DNA from: Acidobacteriota bacterium
GTDB taxonomy: Bacteria; Acidobacteriota; Terriglobia; Bryobacterales; Bryobacteraceae
DNA: 64,000 nucleotides
Assembly (NCBI GenBank): GCA_018268935.1
Contig: JAFDVS010000009.1
Span: forward strand, 1,307-65,306
Direction: 5' to 3'
Numbering within the stretch: position 1 is the first letter of the stretch; each line of letters starts with the position of its first letter. Below, piece after piece: positions 45,439-56,700 of this stretch. A program made the translations under genes and the position numbers. The notes under the pieces were generated by a model. The model was not told where the DNA came from. It saw nothing but the letters and a program-made list of their open reading frames with translations, and ran no database searches.

Positions 45439-48400
45439 ATGAGATTTCTCGCGACACTTGTTTTGTGTGTAGCGGCTGTGGCGCCACTGGGCGCGCAGTC
45501 AACATTAGGGGTTGTGCTTGGTTCCGTACGGGATGCGAGCGGGGCTGTGGTGGCAGGGGCCTCCATCAAGCTGACGAACGTTGGGGAGAACACCTCCCGC
45601 GAAGCGACGTCGAATGCCAATGGCGACTACGAATTTCAGAATGTGAAGGCGGGCCAGTATTCGCTCAACATCACGCAGGCCGGTTTCCGTAATTTCACGG
45701 CGCGCGATTTCAGCGTGGCGGCTCGCCAGACTGTGCGCGTGGATGCCGCGCTGCAGGTTGGCGATGTGACGCAGACGGTGGAAATCACGGCGTCTGTTGG
45801 TGTGATTGCGACGGACAGTCCGGCGGTGGCATCGACATTGACGCGCGAGACGATTATCTCGCTGCCCGTGAATGTGCGCGGCGGCGGATCGACCAGTCCG
45901 TATGCGATCATCGCGGCGCTGCCGGGCGTGCAATCGGACAATGGCGGTGGGTATGCGATTCAAGGAGGTGTGCCTGCGCAGACGGAATCGACGTCGGACG
46001 GAATCTCGATTACGGGCGTGACGGGGAACTCGCCGAACCGGAACCTGTTCCCGTCGGTGGAGACGATTTCGGAGATTAAGGTCCAGGGAGTGGGGAACTC
46101 GGCGGAGTACGGAACTCCGGGGGACATCACGACGATTTCGAAGTCGGGGAACAATATCTATCACGGAGCGGGGTTCTGGTATCACCAGAACAAGGCATTT
46201 GATTCGCGGGCATTCAACCAGGCGACGCTGCCATCGAAGACGGCGAACACGTTTGGGGCTACGGTATCGGGTCCGGTGTTGCTGCCGAAGATATACAACG
46301 GGAAGGACCGGACGTTCTTTCTGTTCACTTGGGAGAGCTTTCGGTATCCGGGCCAGCGTACGCTGACGAACTCCGTGCCGACGACGCGGATGAAGAACGG
46401 GGATCTTTCGCAGGAAGGGGTGAACATCCGCGATCCGTTCACGGGGACGCCGTTCCCAGGCAATGTCGTGCCACGGTCGCGGTTCAACGCCGCGGCGCTG
46501 GCGATCCTGCCGTTTTATCCGGATCCGAACGTGGGCAACGTGGACCGGTTCTCGGCGGCGAATTACATTGACAACCGGCGCGCGGACTTGTCGTCGAAGC
46601 AGTTCGACACGCGCATCGACCATCAGTTTTCGCCGGCGCATGTGGTGTTCGGGCGCTATTCGTTTAAGAACTCGACGTCGATCAGCCCCAACAATTTGAC
46701 GCTGCCTTCCGACGTTGGATTCAGCGACTACAAGCAAGCGGTGTTGAACTACACATGGACGATTCGTCCGAATCTGTTGAACCAGTTCATTGGTGGGATC
46801 GCTTATGCGCCGGCCGGTTCGACGTTCCCGTTTGACGGGTTGGCGTTTTCAAACAGTTTAGGGCTGAAGGATATTCAGAGGGATATCTTCTTTAACGGGC
46901 TGCCGAATTTTTCGATTGACCGCATGACCAGCTTTTCCAAAGGGCGCCCCGGGCGCGGGGCTTCGTGGAACACGCAGTTCATCGACAACCTGACGTGGAC
47001 GAAGGGGCGGCACACGATCAAGACGGGGATTGACATCCGGCGTCTGCGGGCCGAATCGAACCTGGGCTTCACGACGGGCGACAACTACGGCGACTATATG
47101 TTCCGGGGGACGTTCAGCGGCGCGCCGTTCGCGGACTTCCTGCTTGGTGTGCCGGCGGACACGTCGATTGCGGTGGTGAAGTTTGATAACGACGGGCGGG
47201 CGCAGCATTACAAGATGTATGTGCAGGACAGCTTCCGGGCGACGTCGCGGCTGACGTTTGATCTTGGGGTGCGGTATGAACTGCATCCGGGATACAAGGA
47301 TGCGGGTTTCAACATTGCGAACTTTGACCGCACGGTGGCTCGCACAGGGCGTGTGGTGTTGATGAGCGATCCTCGGGCGAAGGAGCTGGTTGCGCCTGCG
47401 GTGCTGGCCAGTGTGAATGCTTGTCCGGGGCCGAGCTTGAATGGCGCGGCATGCACGCCGTTCGTGACGGCGACGGAAGCAGGGATCCCGGAAGGGCTGC
47501 GGGAGAACTACTACACGCAGTTCCTGCCTCGAGTTGGCTTTGCGTATCGCCTGAATGACAAGACGACGGTGCGCGGCGGAGGCGGCTTCTACAACATGAT
47601 TTTGTTGGGGAGCATTTTCTTCTCGTTGACCGGCACTGTGCAGTCGGACGTGCGCGCGTTTTCGAACGTGGGCGCGGATGGGCGGCCGATTTTCACGTTG
47701 CCGGAAACGCGTCCGGCGAATTCGAGCGGAGTGCGTTCCGGAGCGGTGGGGACGTTTGAGTTCCGTACGGCGAATCAGATCGACTTCAAGCCGCCGCAGA
47801 TGTTCCAGTGGAATCTGTCGGTGGACCGGGAGTTGAACAACGACACAGGACTGCGGGTTTCCTATATTGCGAACAAGTCGACGCAGATGCCGTGGGCTCC
47901 GGATCTGAATCAGCCGGTGTCTTCGACGACTTACTACTCACAGCGCCCGTTGTCGGATCGCCCGTTCCCGCATTGGGGTTTGATCTACTCGCGTGACGCG
48001 GGCGCCAATTCCATCTATCAATCGATGCAGGCGGAGTTGAACCGGCGGTTTGCGAAGGGGCTCAATTACAACGTGGCGTACACGTTGGCGAAGCACCTTT
48101 CGGATGCGGCGGGCCCGAATCCATCGAGCTACGCAGGGGAGACGGGTGGCGGACGCGTGACTAACTCGATGGACCGGCGTGCGGATCGCGGTGATGTGTA
48201 TGCGACGCGGCGGCACCGGTTCCTGAACTCGCTGTTGTACGAGTTGCCGTTTGGGAAAGGGCGGAGGTTCATGGCGTCGGCGCATCCGGTGACGGACGCG
48301 ATTTTCGGCGGATGGAGTGTATCGTCGTTGTTGATTTTGCAATCGGGGCCGTTCCTCACGCCGACGGTGTCGATTGGAGATCCGTCGGCGACGAATGCGA

Positions 48401-48843
48401 CGCGGCGGGGCACACAGCGGCCGGATCGTGTGGGCGTGGCGGATGGATCCGTGTCGAGCCCGGATCGGACGCGGTGGCTCGACCGGGCAGCGTTTGTGTG
48501 TCCGGGGCGCGCGGCGGGCGCGGCGAATCAGTTTGATTGCAATGTCGGTGTACGTCCTGGCGTGGATCCGGCGCCGCTGGGCCGGTTTGGCAATTCGGGA
48601 GTAGGTATTGTGTTGGGGCCGGGCTCGCTTTCGTGGAACGCGGCGGTGCGCAAGCGGTTCTCCCTGGCTGAGCGAGTGGGACTGCGGTTGGAAGGGAGTT
48701 TTACGAACCTTCCGAACTGGACGAACCTGGGGGATCCGATCGTGAACCTGGTGGACAACAACTTCGGACGCATCACCGGGATCCGCGGTTCGGATTTCGG
48801 TGGGAACCGGACGGGCCAGGTGTCGTTGCGGCTGGAGTTCTGA
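45439..48843 (+). CDS. TonB-dependent receptor with carboxypeptidase-regulatory domain (Oar type) 1
   Basis: A 1134-residue outer-membrane receptor. Signal peptide [20 protein letters not shown]; a carboxypeptidase-regulatory-like domain at about 25-105 ([35 protein letters not shown]); a plug at about 120-230 with [20 protein letters not shown]; then a long beta-barrel ending in VSLRLEF, with the typical terminal Phe. Acidobacteria carry many such proteins and they lack SusD partners. The gene is last in a run with the sugar porter and beta-helix genes, so a glycan fragment is the likely ligand. It has its own promoter. Confidence 0.93.
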   Translation: MRFLATLVLCVAAVAPLGAQSTLGVVLGSVRDASGAVVAGASIKLTNVGENTSREATSNANGDYEFQNVKAGQYSLNITQAGFRNFTARDFSVAARQTVRVDAALQVGDVTQTVEITASVGVIATDSPAVASTLTRETIISLPVNVRGGGSTSPYAIIAALPGVQSDNGGGYAIQGGVPAQTESTSDGISITGVTGNSPNRNLFPSVETISEIKVQGVGNSAEYGTPGDITTISKSGNNIYHGAGFWYHQNKAFDSRAFNQATLPSKTANTFGATVSGPVLLPKIYNGKDRTFFLFTWESFRYPGQRTLTNSVPTTRMKNGDLSQEGVNIRDPFTGTPFPGNVVPRSRFNAAALAILPFYPDPNVGNVDRFSAANYIDNRRADLSSKQFDTRIDHQFSPAHVVFGRYSFKNSTSISPNNLTLPSDVGFSDYKQAVLNYTWTIRPNLLNQFIGGIAYAPAGSTFPFDGLAFSNSLGLKDIQRDIFFNGLPNFSIDRMTSFSKGRPGRGASWNTQFIDNLTWTKGRHTIKTGIDIRRLRAESNLGFTTGDNYGDYMFRGTFSGAPFADFLLGVPADTSIAVVKFDNDGRAQHYKMYVQDSFRATSRLTFDLGVRYELHPGYKDAGFNIANFDRTVARTGRVVLMSDPRAKELVAPAVLASVNACPGPSLNGAACTPFVTATEAGIPEGLRENYYTQFLPRVGFAYRLNDKTTVRGGGGFYNMILLGSIFFSLTGTVQSDVRAFSNVGADGRPIFTLPETRPANSSGVRSGAVGTFEFRTANQIDFKPPQMFQWNLSVDRELNNDTGLRVSYIANKSTQMPWAPDLNQPVSSTTYYSQRPLSDRPFPHWGLIYSRDAGANSIYQSMQAELNRRFAKGLNYNVAYTLAKHLSDAAGPNPSSYAGETGGGRVTNSMDRRADRGDVYATRRHRFLNSLLYELPFGKGRRFMASAHPVTDAIFGGWSVSSLLILQSGPFLTPTVSIGDPSATNATRRGTQRPDRVGVADGSVSSPDRTRWLDRAAFVCPGRAAGAANQFDCNVGVRPGVDPAPLGRFGNSGVGIVLGPGSLSWNAAVRKRFSLAERVGLRLEGSFTNLPNWTNLGDPIVNLVDNNFGRITGIRGSDFGGNRTGQVSLRLEF

Positions 48844-48895
48844 TTTTTCTTCATGCGCTACCCCTGTCGCGCCGATGAGGGCTACAGGGAATCTC

Positions 48896-50227
48896 ATGAA
48901 CGGATTACGAGGGAAGTTGATCGTCCTGGTGGCTTCCGTGGCAACACTGAGCGCCGCCGGGACGATTTTGTTGTATCAGGGGATCAAGGCTCATCGCGCG
49001 GACGGTTTGGTGATCAATCTGGCCGGGGCACAGCGCATGCTGAGCCAGAAGATGAGCAAGGAAGCGATTCTGCTCGGCGGTGGGAGAGGCGACGCGAAGC
49101 TGCTGCGCGAGAGCGTGAGCCGTTTCGAGCGTGTGTTGAATGGATTGATTGCCGGGGACCGGGAGTTGGGGTTGCCTGCATCTGCGTCTCCGCAGACCTT
49201 GGCTCAACTGGAGAAGGTGCGGGGATTGTGGATTCCGTTTCGGGCGAATCTCGGCAATCTGGATTCGGTGGTGCGCAACAATCCGGAACTGCTGGTGGAG
49301 ATGAACAAAGCCGTGACGCTGCTGGAGCAGGAAGCGAACGCCCGGGTGGACCGCATTCTGTTGTTGCAGGGCGGGTTGTTTGTGGCGTTGCTGGGGTTGC
49401 TTGCGGGGGCGTGGAAACTGCTGCTGGCGCCACTGCTGCGCCATCTGACCGCAGTGGTGCGGGAAGTGGACGCCGCCTCGCAGATCGTGTTTGGGAATGC
49501 GGGGCAACTGGCGACATCGAGCGATTGGTTCGCCTCTACCGCGGTGAAGCAGGCGGCAACGTTGCAGGAGACATCGGCTGCATCGCAAGTGATCAACCAG
49601 ACGGCACAGAGATGCCGGAACAGTTCGGTGAAAGCGTCGCATGTGGTGAAGAAGGCGGAGGTGGATTTCGGGGAGGCATCGCGGCGGTTGCAGGAGGTAG
49701 TGGGATCGACGGCGGAGATTGGAGAATCGACGTCGAAGATCGCTTCCGTGAACCAGATGATTGATGGCATCGCGTTCCAGACGAACATCTTGGCATTGAA
49801 TGCGGCGGTGGAAGCGGCGCGGGCCGGCGAGGCGGGGATGGGATTCTCGGTGGTTGCCGACGAAGTGCGGCGATTGGCGCAGCGCGCCTCAGGAGCTTCG
49901 CAGGAAACCGCGGAGTTGGTGGAACGATCGAATGCGGCGGTATCGACAGGAGCGGAGAAGGTGGCGAAGGCTTCCGTTGCGATGCAGGCGATGCAACAGG
50001 AATGGGAGCAGGTACGCAGGCTGACGCACGAGATTCACTCGCTGAGCGAGCAGCAATCGAGCGGGATCACGCAAATTGCGGAGGCCGTGAATACGATGCA
50101 GAACGATACCGAAAAGACCGCGGCCATGGCGGAGGAGAATGCGGCCTCAGCGGCGGAACTGCGGCGGCAGGCGGAGACGATGCTTTCCGTAGCGGCCGAC
50201 TTGTCGCGGATTGTGAGTGGGGGCTAG
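48896..50227 (+). CDS. PilJ-type methyl-accepting chemotaxis protein
   Basis: A 443-residue membrane chemoreceptor. Helix 1 is at about 8-28; a PilJ-type helical sensor follows ([19 protein letters not shown]), a domain that often senses nitrate or other small ligands; helix 2 is near 155-175 ([17 protein letters not shown]). The C-terminal signalling hairpin has the near-invariant tip [20 protein letters not shown], which contacts CheA/CheW. No HAMP domain is evident. The ATG at 48896 was chosen over the upstream frame start 48800 because helix 1 begins there. No che genes are nearby. Stops end to end with the reductase gene. Confidence 0.9.
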   Translation: MNGLRGKLIVLVASVATLSAAGTILLYQGIKAHRADGLVINLAGAQRMLSQKMSKEAILLGGGRGDAKLLRESVSRFERVLNGLIAGDRELGLPASASPQTLAQLEKVRGLWIPFRANLGNLDSVVRNNPELLVEMNKAVTLLEQEANARVDRILLLQGGLFVALLGLLAGAWKLLLAPLLRHLTAVVREVDAASQIVFGNAGQLATSSDWFASTAVKQAATLQETSAASQVINQTAQRCRNSSVKASHVVKKAEVDFGEASRRLQEVVGSTAEIGESTSKIASVNQMIDGIAFQTNILALNAAVEAARAGEAGMGFSVVADEVRRLAQRASGASQETAELVERSNAAVSTGAEKVAKASVAMQAMQQEWEQVRRLTHEIHSLSEQQSSGITQIAEAVNTMQNDTEKTAAMAEENAASAAELRRQAETMLSVAADLSRIVSGG

Positions 50228-51123
50228 ATCAGATCCTGCCAGTTGAGGGGGCTGACCATCGGGTCGTCGCTCATGGAGAGGGGGCTGAGACGTTCGAGCG
50301 TGGCGGCGTCGAGTGGGCCTTCGGCAGCGGCGGTGAGATTGGCGTCAAGTTCCTCGATGGTGCGGATGCCTAGGATCAGCGATGTGATGGCGGGGAACGA
50401 GAGACAGAAGCGGATGGCGAGTGTGGAGAGGCGTTCGATAGGTTCGCCATTGAGTGCGGCGAGGCCGCGTTCGCGCAGTGGGGCAAGACGTTCGGGAATG
50501 GAATGAATGCGGCTGGTGAGGACTCCACGGAGGAAGACGGAGCGGATGAGGACGGCGACTCCATTTCGCTGCGCGAGGGGAAGCACGCGTTTGGTCATGC
50601 CTTGATCGAGGATATTGAAAGGGATCTGGAGGGTGCGGTAAATGGGTGTGTCGAGTGCGGCGAGGGCGAGCTCTTCGCCGTAGAGCGAGGCGCCGACGAT
50701 GCCGACTTTGCCGGAGTCGAGGGCTTTCTGGAGTGAGTTGAGGAGTTGCGGGTCGCGGATGGTTTCGAGCGTGGGGTTGTGGAGTTGGAGGACGTCGATC
50801 TTGTCGCGTTTGAGGACGCGGAGGCTGTTGTCGATGGAGGCCGCGACCTGCGCGGGGGATGCGGGCAGTGTGATCTTCGTGGCGATGTAGCAGTTGACGT
50901 TTGCATCGCCGATGACGGATTCGGCTTCGCCATAGGCCGGTGCGGTGTCGAGGATGTTGATGCCTTTTTCGATGGCGTGACGGATGAGGGCGACTCCGGA
51001 TTCGCGGGCGGGCTTGGTGTAATGCTCGCTGCCGCGGAAGCCGTAATTGACGCCGAGTTCGACGGTGCCGAGGGTGATTTCTGAAACTTGTAATCCGGTG
51101 TTACCGAGTGAGCGATGATTCAT
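50224..51123 (-). CDS. Aldo/keto reductase (last gene of the receptor/propeller unit)
   Basis: A 299-residue cytoplasmic aldo/keto reductase. The set is complete: Asp and Tyr in [12 protein letters not shown], Lys in YIATKITLP, His in VLQLHNPT. It resembles sugar or L-galactose dehydrogenase-like members that oxidise or reduce a free sugar. No signal peptide. Its ATG overlaps the end of the M20 peptidase gene by 4 nt, so it is the final gene of the 50-63 kb unit and may use the imported sugar product. Confidence 0.88.
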   Translation of the reverse strand: MNHRSLGNTGLQVSEITLGTVELGVNYGFRGSEHYTKPARESGVALIRHAIEKGINILDTAPAYGEAESVIGDANVNCYIATKITLPASPAQVAASIDNSLRVLKRDKIDVLQLHNPTLETIRDPQLLNSLQKALDSGKVGIVGASLYGEELALAALDTPIYRTLQIPFNILDQGMTKRVLPLAQRNGVAVLIRSVFLRGVLTSRIHSIPERLAPLRERGLAALNGEPIERLSTLAIRFCLSFPAITSLILGIRTIEELDANLTAAAEGPLDAATLERLSPLSMSDDPMVSPLNWQDLI

Positions 51124-52340
51124 GATTGCCTTCCGCACCATTGTTGAACAAAGTCATAGAGTGTCGCAGCGGCTTGATCGAGGGAAGTGACGTCGACCCA
51201 TTCATCGGGGGCGTGCATGTTGGCGCCGGTGGCGCCCCAGAGGACGGCTGGGACGTTGTAGTGGTGGAAGACGTACATGTCGCAAGGCGCTTCGATGCCT
51301 TGGACGAGCGGTGGTGCGCCGAGGGTTTGCTGGGCGCTGGCGGCGAGCGTGGTGATGAGGGGGTGATCGGCTTCAATAGCGGAGCCGGGGAGCCAGCGAA
51401 TAGGTGTTTCGATGGATGGCTGTTCGCCGATGTCCGTGAGCCACTGCTGGAACTGGGCGAGGACTTCCGCTTCGGATTCGCCAGGCATGGATTGGAGGAA
51501 GAGTTCGATTTTGCAGGAGGACGGAACGGTGATGGGCTCGCTCCAGCCCCAAACATTTGTGGAGATATTTGTTACGGAGACGGGGACGGGGTCCGCGGTG
51601 TGCCGGTAGTGCTGGTGCGGCGGTGCTTGTTGCTTTCTGAGTGCGGCGAGTCGCGGAAGGTTGGTGAGGAAATTGGCGACGCTGTCGATGACGGTTCGGG
51701 CGCTGTGGTCCTGGACGAAGATGTCGGCGGGGTTGGTGAATGTGAGATGGAGAAGACGGCCACCGCGCTGGGCGGGGCAGATGCGGAGGCTGGAAGGCTC
51801 GGTGATGATGGCGGCGTCAGCGAGGTCGCCGCGGACACGGCCGGCGAGCGTGCCGTTCACTCCGCCGAATTCTTCGTCGACGATGGATTCGAAGATGAGA
51901 TCGCCCTTGAGGCGCGTGCCTTCATGCGTGAGACGTTCGAGAACGGAGAGCGCGACGGCGATGCCGCTCTTCATGTCGCAGGCGCCACGGCCGTACATGC
52001 GGTTGTTTTCGATCTCCGCGCCGAAGGGGTCTTTGTGCCAGGGGAGCGAGCCTTTGGGTACTGTGTCGATGTGGCCGGAGAGGATGAGGGATTTTCCGCC
52101 GCCTGTGCCTTTGATCTTAGCGACGAGGTTGGGGCGGCCCATGTAATGGCGGTGCGGCCAGTAGAGCGGGTGTTGCTGCAGGCCTTCCACTTCTTCGAGC
52201 GCGTAGAGCGTGGGGTGCAGGCCGAGCCCTTCGAGAAAGTGCGCGATGTGTTGCTGCACCTGCTGCTCACATCCGCCGGGTGGGATGTTTTCCGAGGGGA
52301 TGCGAACGAGTTGCTGGAGAATTTCGGTGACTCGTGTCAT
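51120..52340 (-). CDS. M20-family metallopeptidase (ArgE/DapE-like)
   Basis: A 406-residue zinc amidohydrolase. Metal and catalytic residues: His and Asp in ILSGHIDTVPKG, Asp in YGRGACDMKSG, the Glu pair in VDEEFGG, Glu in IITEPSS, His near the end in GATGANMHAPDEWV. It has no signal peptide. Relatives deacylate N-acetyl or N-succinyl amino acids or cut dipeptides; an N-acyl amino sugar or amino acid liberated from the imported compound is a plausible substrate. It overlaps both neighbours by 4 nt. ATG 52340 was chosen; the frame remains open to 52502 but overlaps the previous gene. Confidence 0.9.
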   Translation of the reverse strand: MTRVTEILQQLVRIPSENIPPGGCEQQVQQHIAHFLEGLGLHPTLYALEEVEGLQQHPLYWPHRHYMGRPNLVAKIKGTGGGKSLILSGHIDTVPKGSLPWHKDPFGAEIENNRMYGRGACDMKSGIAVALSVLERLTHEGTRLKGDLIFESIVDEEFGGVNGTLAGRVRGDLADAAIITEPSSLRICPAQRGGRLLHLTFTNPADIFVQDHSARTVIDSVANFLTNLPRLAALRKQQAPPHQHYRHTADPVPVSVTNISTNVWGWSEPITVPSSCKIELFLQSMPGESEAEVLAQFQQWLTDIGEQPSIETPIRWLPGSAIEADHPLITTLAASAQQTLGAPPLVQGIEAPCDMYVFHHYNVPAVLWGATGANMHAPDEWVDVTSLDQAAATLYDFVQQWCGRQS

Positions 52341-53794
52341 GCGAATTGGAAGGCGTAGACGCGGGCGTTGTCGAGTTTGAATCGCAGACGAAGTGGTCCT
52401 GCGGGCAATGCGCTGATGAAGGCGACCTCGGCGGCAGTGTCGTTGGCGACGATGCGTTCGGAGGGCGTGGATTGGCCGTTGGAGGCTATCGCTTCGACCC
52501 ATGCGGAGCCGGTGGCCCCGGTGTCGATATTGAGAATCAGTTTGCGGCCAGTGGTTTTGAGGAGAGGAGTAGTAAACTCACCGCCCGCAGTTGTTGCGCC
52601 CGCGGAGACGAAACCATCGAGGCGTTGCACAGTGCGGATGAGCGCACTGGGGCCCGGTTTCGAAGAAGCGTGATCGGTGCCGCCGCCCGCGTAGTATTGA
52701 TAGATTTCGTGGCCTTTGCGAAGCATGCCGAGGCCCATGTAGGCGTTGTGGCTATCGTGTTCGTGGGGCAAGCCGCGAGGGATGTAGGCGGCGCGATCCA
52801 TGCGATCGAAAGCGATGCCATCGCGGCTCACCGCGCATTGGACTTCGAGGACGCCGGCCATCGGGATGGGTTCAGAGCCCGGCGGCGCGGTGTGGCGGAA
52901 GATGCTGGGGAACGCGAAATAGGCGTCATCGGCCCATGGATATTGCTGCACGTTGGGTGTGTATATGTCCTCGTTGGGGCGATCGCAGCGGAGGACGGTG
53001 GGAAATTCGGTGCTGGGCGTGGCGGGCCAGTTGCCGCCCCAGGGAAAGATGCGCCAGAGGTAGCGCGGATTCTCGGCGGGTTTGAAGGGCCAGGGTTTGA
53101 GGATGGCGTCGCTGTTGATCTCCGTACGGACGACGACGCGGAGCGGATTCCAACCTCTTAAGTAGGCGACGTATTTATTGAGGCGCGTGTCGTAAAAGAG
53201 GACGTTCTGGCTGTCGGGATGAAAAGGGAGGACGGGGTATTCGGCGTTCCAATCGATGCCGTCGGGTGAGGTGAACAGCGTCAGAGTGCCGGATTTATTG
53301 ACTCCGAGCGGCGTGGGGCGATCGCCACCGTAAGAGGCGAGTGTCTTGAATCGCTGCGCGGGTGGGGCGATGGGATCGAGGAAGACTGCGCCCTCGCGGA
53401 AGGAGGCGATGACGATGTTGTTGTCTTTGGATCCGTTGAAATCGACCCGGCCAAGCTTAGGGCGTTCCCATTCGATGCCGTCTTTCGATGTGGCGTAACA
53501 GAGTCGTCCACCGCCTTTGCCGGCGAAGCTCATGTACCAGAGTTTGTACATGCCCTCGTCTTCGATGACGGAGACGTAGCTGCCGATGTGCTGTTTCTCC
53601 CAAGGCATGTCGGGAAGAAGGATGGGGCCCGCTTTGCGTGGGGCGTGCGTGGCAAGCGTGATGCCCTTCGCGCCGGTGATGAAGCGGCGGTCGATGAAGA
53701 GCTGTTTTCGCGTGCCCACCTCGATTTGAGTATCAGCGGCGGAGGCAGTGAGAGTGGCGGCCGCGGTAGTTGCGAGAAATTGGCGGCGCTGCAT
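52337..53794 (-). CDS. Tat-exported beta-propeller glycosidase-like protein A
   Basis: A 485-residue exported protein. Twin-arginine signal (MQRRQFLATTAAATLTASA), then a five-bladed propeller of the GH32/GH43-like kind: RKQLFIDRRFI near the start, YKLWYMSFAG, YATSKDGIEWERP, RVDFNGSKDNNIVI. A C-terminal beta-sandwich ends in RLRFKLDNARVYAFQFA. Proteins at 57223 and 58750 share this plan, including the QLF(I/L)D opening and the YAF ending. The family is common in planctomycetes and acidobacteria; its reaction is unproven, probably glycan hydrolysis. It starts 1 nt inside the receptor stop. Confidence 0.8.
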   Translation of the reverse strand: MQRRQFLATTAAATLTASAADTQIEVGTRKQLFIDRRFITGAKGITLATHAPRKAGPILLPDMPWEKQHIGSYVSVIEDEGMYKLWYMSFAGKGGGRLCYATSKDGIEWERPKLGRVDFNGSKDNNIVIASFREGAVFLDPIAPPAQRFKTLASYGGDRPTPLGVNKSGTLTLFTSPDGIDWNAEYPVLPFHPDSQNVLFYDTRLNKYVAYLRGWNPLRVVVRTEINSDAILKPWPFKPAENPRYLWRIFPWGGNWPATPSTEFPTVLRCDRPNEDIYTPNVQQYPWADDAYFAFPSIFRHTAPPGSEPIPMAGVLEVQCAVSRDGIAFDRMDRAAYIPRGLPHEHDSHNAYMGLGMLRKGHEIYQYYAGGGTDHASSKPGPSALIRTVQRLDGFVSAGATTAGGEFTTPLLKTTGRKLILNIDTGATGSAWVEAIASNGQSTPSERIVANDTAAEVAFISALPAGPLRLRFKLDNARVYAFQFA

Positions 53795-56700
53795 CAGTAG
53801 ACCAGCCTCACTCCGAGTTGTACGGTGCGCGGGGAGGCCGCGGATGTAGTGACGCCGAATGCGGCGTTGGTGGGAACCGTGCCGCCGCCGATGAAGAAAT
53901 GTTGATTGAAAACGTTGTACGCTTCGGCACGGAACTGAATGTTGAAGCGCTCCTTGAACGTGGTGTTCTTGATGAGGGAGAAGTCGGTGTTGGTCTGGCT
54001 GCTGGCGCGGACTCCGGAGAGACGGGATGGGAAGGTGCGCAGATTGAACTGCGGTTGGCGGGCGGCGGCGCGTTCGAACCCGGCATCGACATTAAACATT
54101 CTTTCGGGTATTTGTTTGTCGACGGGGATGTCTTTGATGTTGCCCCGGAAGATGATGTTGCCCCAGGCGAGCGTGGCGCCGTTTTCGAGGAAGGCCACGC
54201 CTTGCACTTGCCAGCCTCCGTACTTCTTTCCACGGCCGAAGGGGAGTTCGTAAATGGAGAGGAAGCGCCAGATGTGCGGGCGGTCGGCGGCGGAGATGAC
54301 GCGTTCGGGGCCGGAATCCCCTTCGTTCAGGTATTCCAGACCGTCTAGTGTTTTAGAAAACGTGTAGCTGGTTTGGAAGGTGAGGCCGCTCGACATACGC
54401 CGTTCGAATTCGACTTGCAGGGCGTGATAGCTGCTCCATCCCTGATGGACGAAGCCGGTGATGTTGCCGTATTGCGGGAAGGGGCGGAGCAATTGCTGGC
54501 GGGCGATTGTGCGCTGGGCGCCGATGGTGCCTCCGACTCCGGCAATGCCGAAGAGCGGGTTGTTGACGAGGGCGTTGAGGTTGTCGATGACGGGCTGATC
54601 GCGTTCCGGGGAGCGGCTCAGGTAGGAATTGGGAAGCGCGTTGAAGTTGCGGTTGATGGGCATCTTCACCGTGCGATTGCCCACGTAGCGCGCTTCGAGA
54701 CGGTAGTTGTCGCCAAGGCGATGTTGGATGGAAAACTGCCAGCGCTGATTGTAGCCGGTGGGGTTGTCGCCAAAGGGGCGGAGGCTGAGGCCCTGTCCGA
54801 GGAATGTGGCGAGACCTTGGGAGGAACCGACGGGCTTATCGAGACCCACAGGGAACATGTTGTCGAGCGTGCGCGAGAACGTGAGGCCGTTGTCGGCAGT
54901 GGAAAGTGAGACAGTGTTGACGTCGAAGCCCGGCACGCCGCCTTCATTGGCGAAGAAGCGCTGGCCGTAGGGGATGTAGTAGAGCCCATAGCCCGCGCGG
55001 ACAACGGTGTTCTTGCGCGCCTGATAGGCGAGGCCGATGCGCGGGGCGAAGTTGTTGAGGTCGGAGCGGTAGATGGTGCGCGGGTTGCCGTTGACTCCCG
55101 CGAAGAGCAGTCCACCCTTCAGCGGAAGGCCGGAGGCTGCGGCGATGGGGCTGGTGGCGTTGAAGTCGAAGCCGGCGATGGCTTGATTGAAACGCTCTGT
55201 GGGTGCGCCTTCGCGTTCGTAGCGCATGCCGAGGTTCAGCGTGAGACGCGGGGAGACGCGCCAATCGTCCTGTAGATAGAAGCCCTGGTAGGTGGAGAGA
55301 TTGGCGGCCTTGGAAGGTTGGGAGATTTGCGCGGAAGCGAAGCGGCCGAGGAGGAAATCGGAAAGGCCTGCACCGATGGGCGGCGCGGCGGCGGTGTCGA
55401 GGGGGCCATTGGAATAGGCGCCGGAGAAAGTGATACGGAGCAGATCCTCCGACCCGCGGTTTTCGAGATACCAGCGGGCGTCTGCTCCGAACTTGAAGCT
55501 GTGCTTGCCACGGATGTGGGTGAAGTTGGCTGCGCCGGTGCGGATGTCGGAGACCTGACGTGCTCCGGCGGAAGTGGTGAGAGCCGTTGCGCCCGCGCCC
55601 TGGCTCTGTGGATAGCCGGTGATGGCAACGGAAGGCATGCCGACGCGCGAAGTGTCGATGAACTGGCCGACGCTCGCGAGGCCGAGATCGCTGTAGGGCA
55701 CCTCGACACCGAGCGGCGCGGTGTCCCAATGGAAGCGCGAGATGGCGGCGCGGAATTCACCGATGAGGCTGGGGCTAGCAGTCCACACATCGCTGATGGC
55801 GACGTCGCGATTGCGGCCGTCGAAGGTGAGGTTGGAGATGTCGGTGCGGCCGTAGAGCGAGTTCGATGGGATGCCGGTTTGCGCAAGCACGAAGCGGCCG
55901 AACAGCTTGTGGCTGCGGCTGAGATTGTGATCGAGGCGGAGTGTGGAGGCCCAGTAGGTGCGCGGCAGTGGGCCTGCGTTGTAGGTGTAGTTGAGCGTGC
56001 CGTCGCGGGTGCCTGCGGTGTTGGGCTCGGGGAAGAATTTCGAGATGGACTTGGCGATGGGGTTAATGCGTGTCGCCGGAATGATGTTGTTGGCGAATGG
56101 CGCGCGCTGAATGCGGTTGTTGGGGGCGGAGCGTGCGGAGTCGGGATCGTAGATTTGGAACTGCGCGCCGAGCGCGAGCAGATCGGACATATCGCCATTC
56201 AAATGTTGCGGGCGGGGGACGGTGGCGAAGACTGGTGGATTGGGGCTGAGTGAACTCCAGCGCTCGTAGCCGTAGTAGAAGAATGTCTTGTCTTTGCCGT
56301 TGTAGATTTTTGGAATCAGCACAGGGCCGCCGGCGGTAAAGCCCCAGCGGCGGTAAGTGAAATCCTGGCGCGGAACGCCACCGCGATTACCGGACCACGT
56401 GTTGGCGTTCCACTCCGGGGCGCGGACAAAGCCAAGCGCGGAGCCGTGGAGTTCATTGGTGCCGGAGCGCAGTACGACGTCGACGGTTGCGCCGCCGGTA
56501 TGGCCGACGCTGGCATCGAAGGTGGCGGTTTGGACGCGGACTTCGCGCACCATTTCGGCGCTGGGAGAGAAGGAGACACCGCCGCCCGCGGAGGCATTGC
56601 CGCGTTGGGTATTGGGAGTGCCGTCCAGGGTGTACTCGGTGGTGCCGGCAGGTGAACCGTTGAAGCGCGTAGTGGATGTGCCGGCGCGTTGCAGAGGCTG

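Noticed and set aside
48862..48889. CCCTGT/ACAGGG inverted repeat before the chemoreceptor gene, considered as a riboswitch or terminator
   Set aside because: Only a 6-bp stem with a 16-nt loop; no conserved aptamer features and no U-tract.
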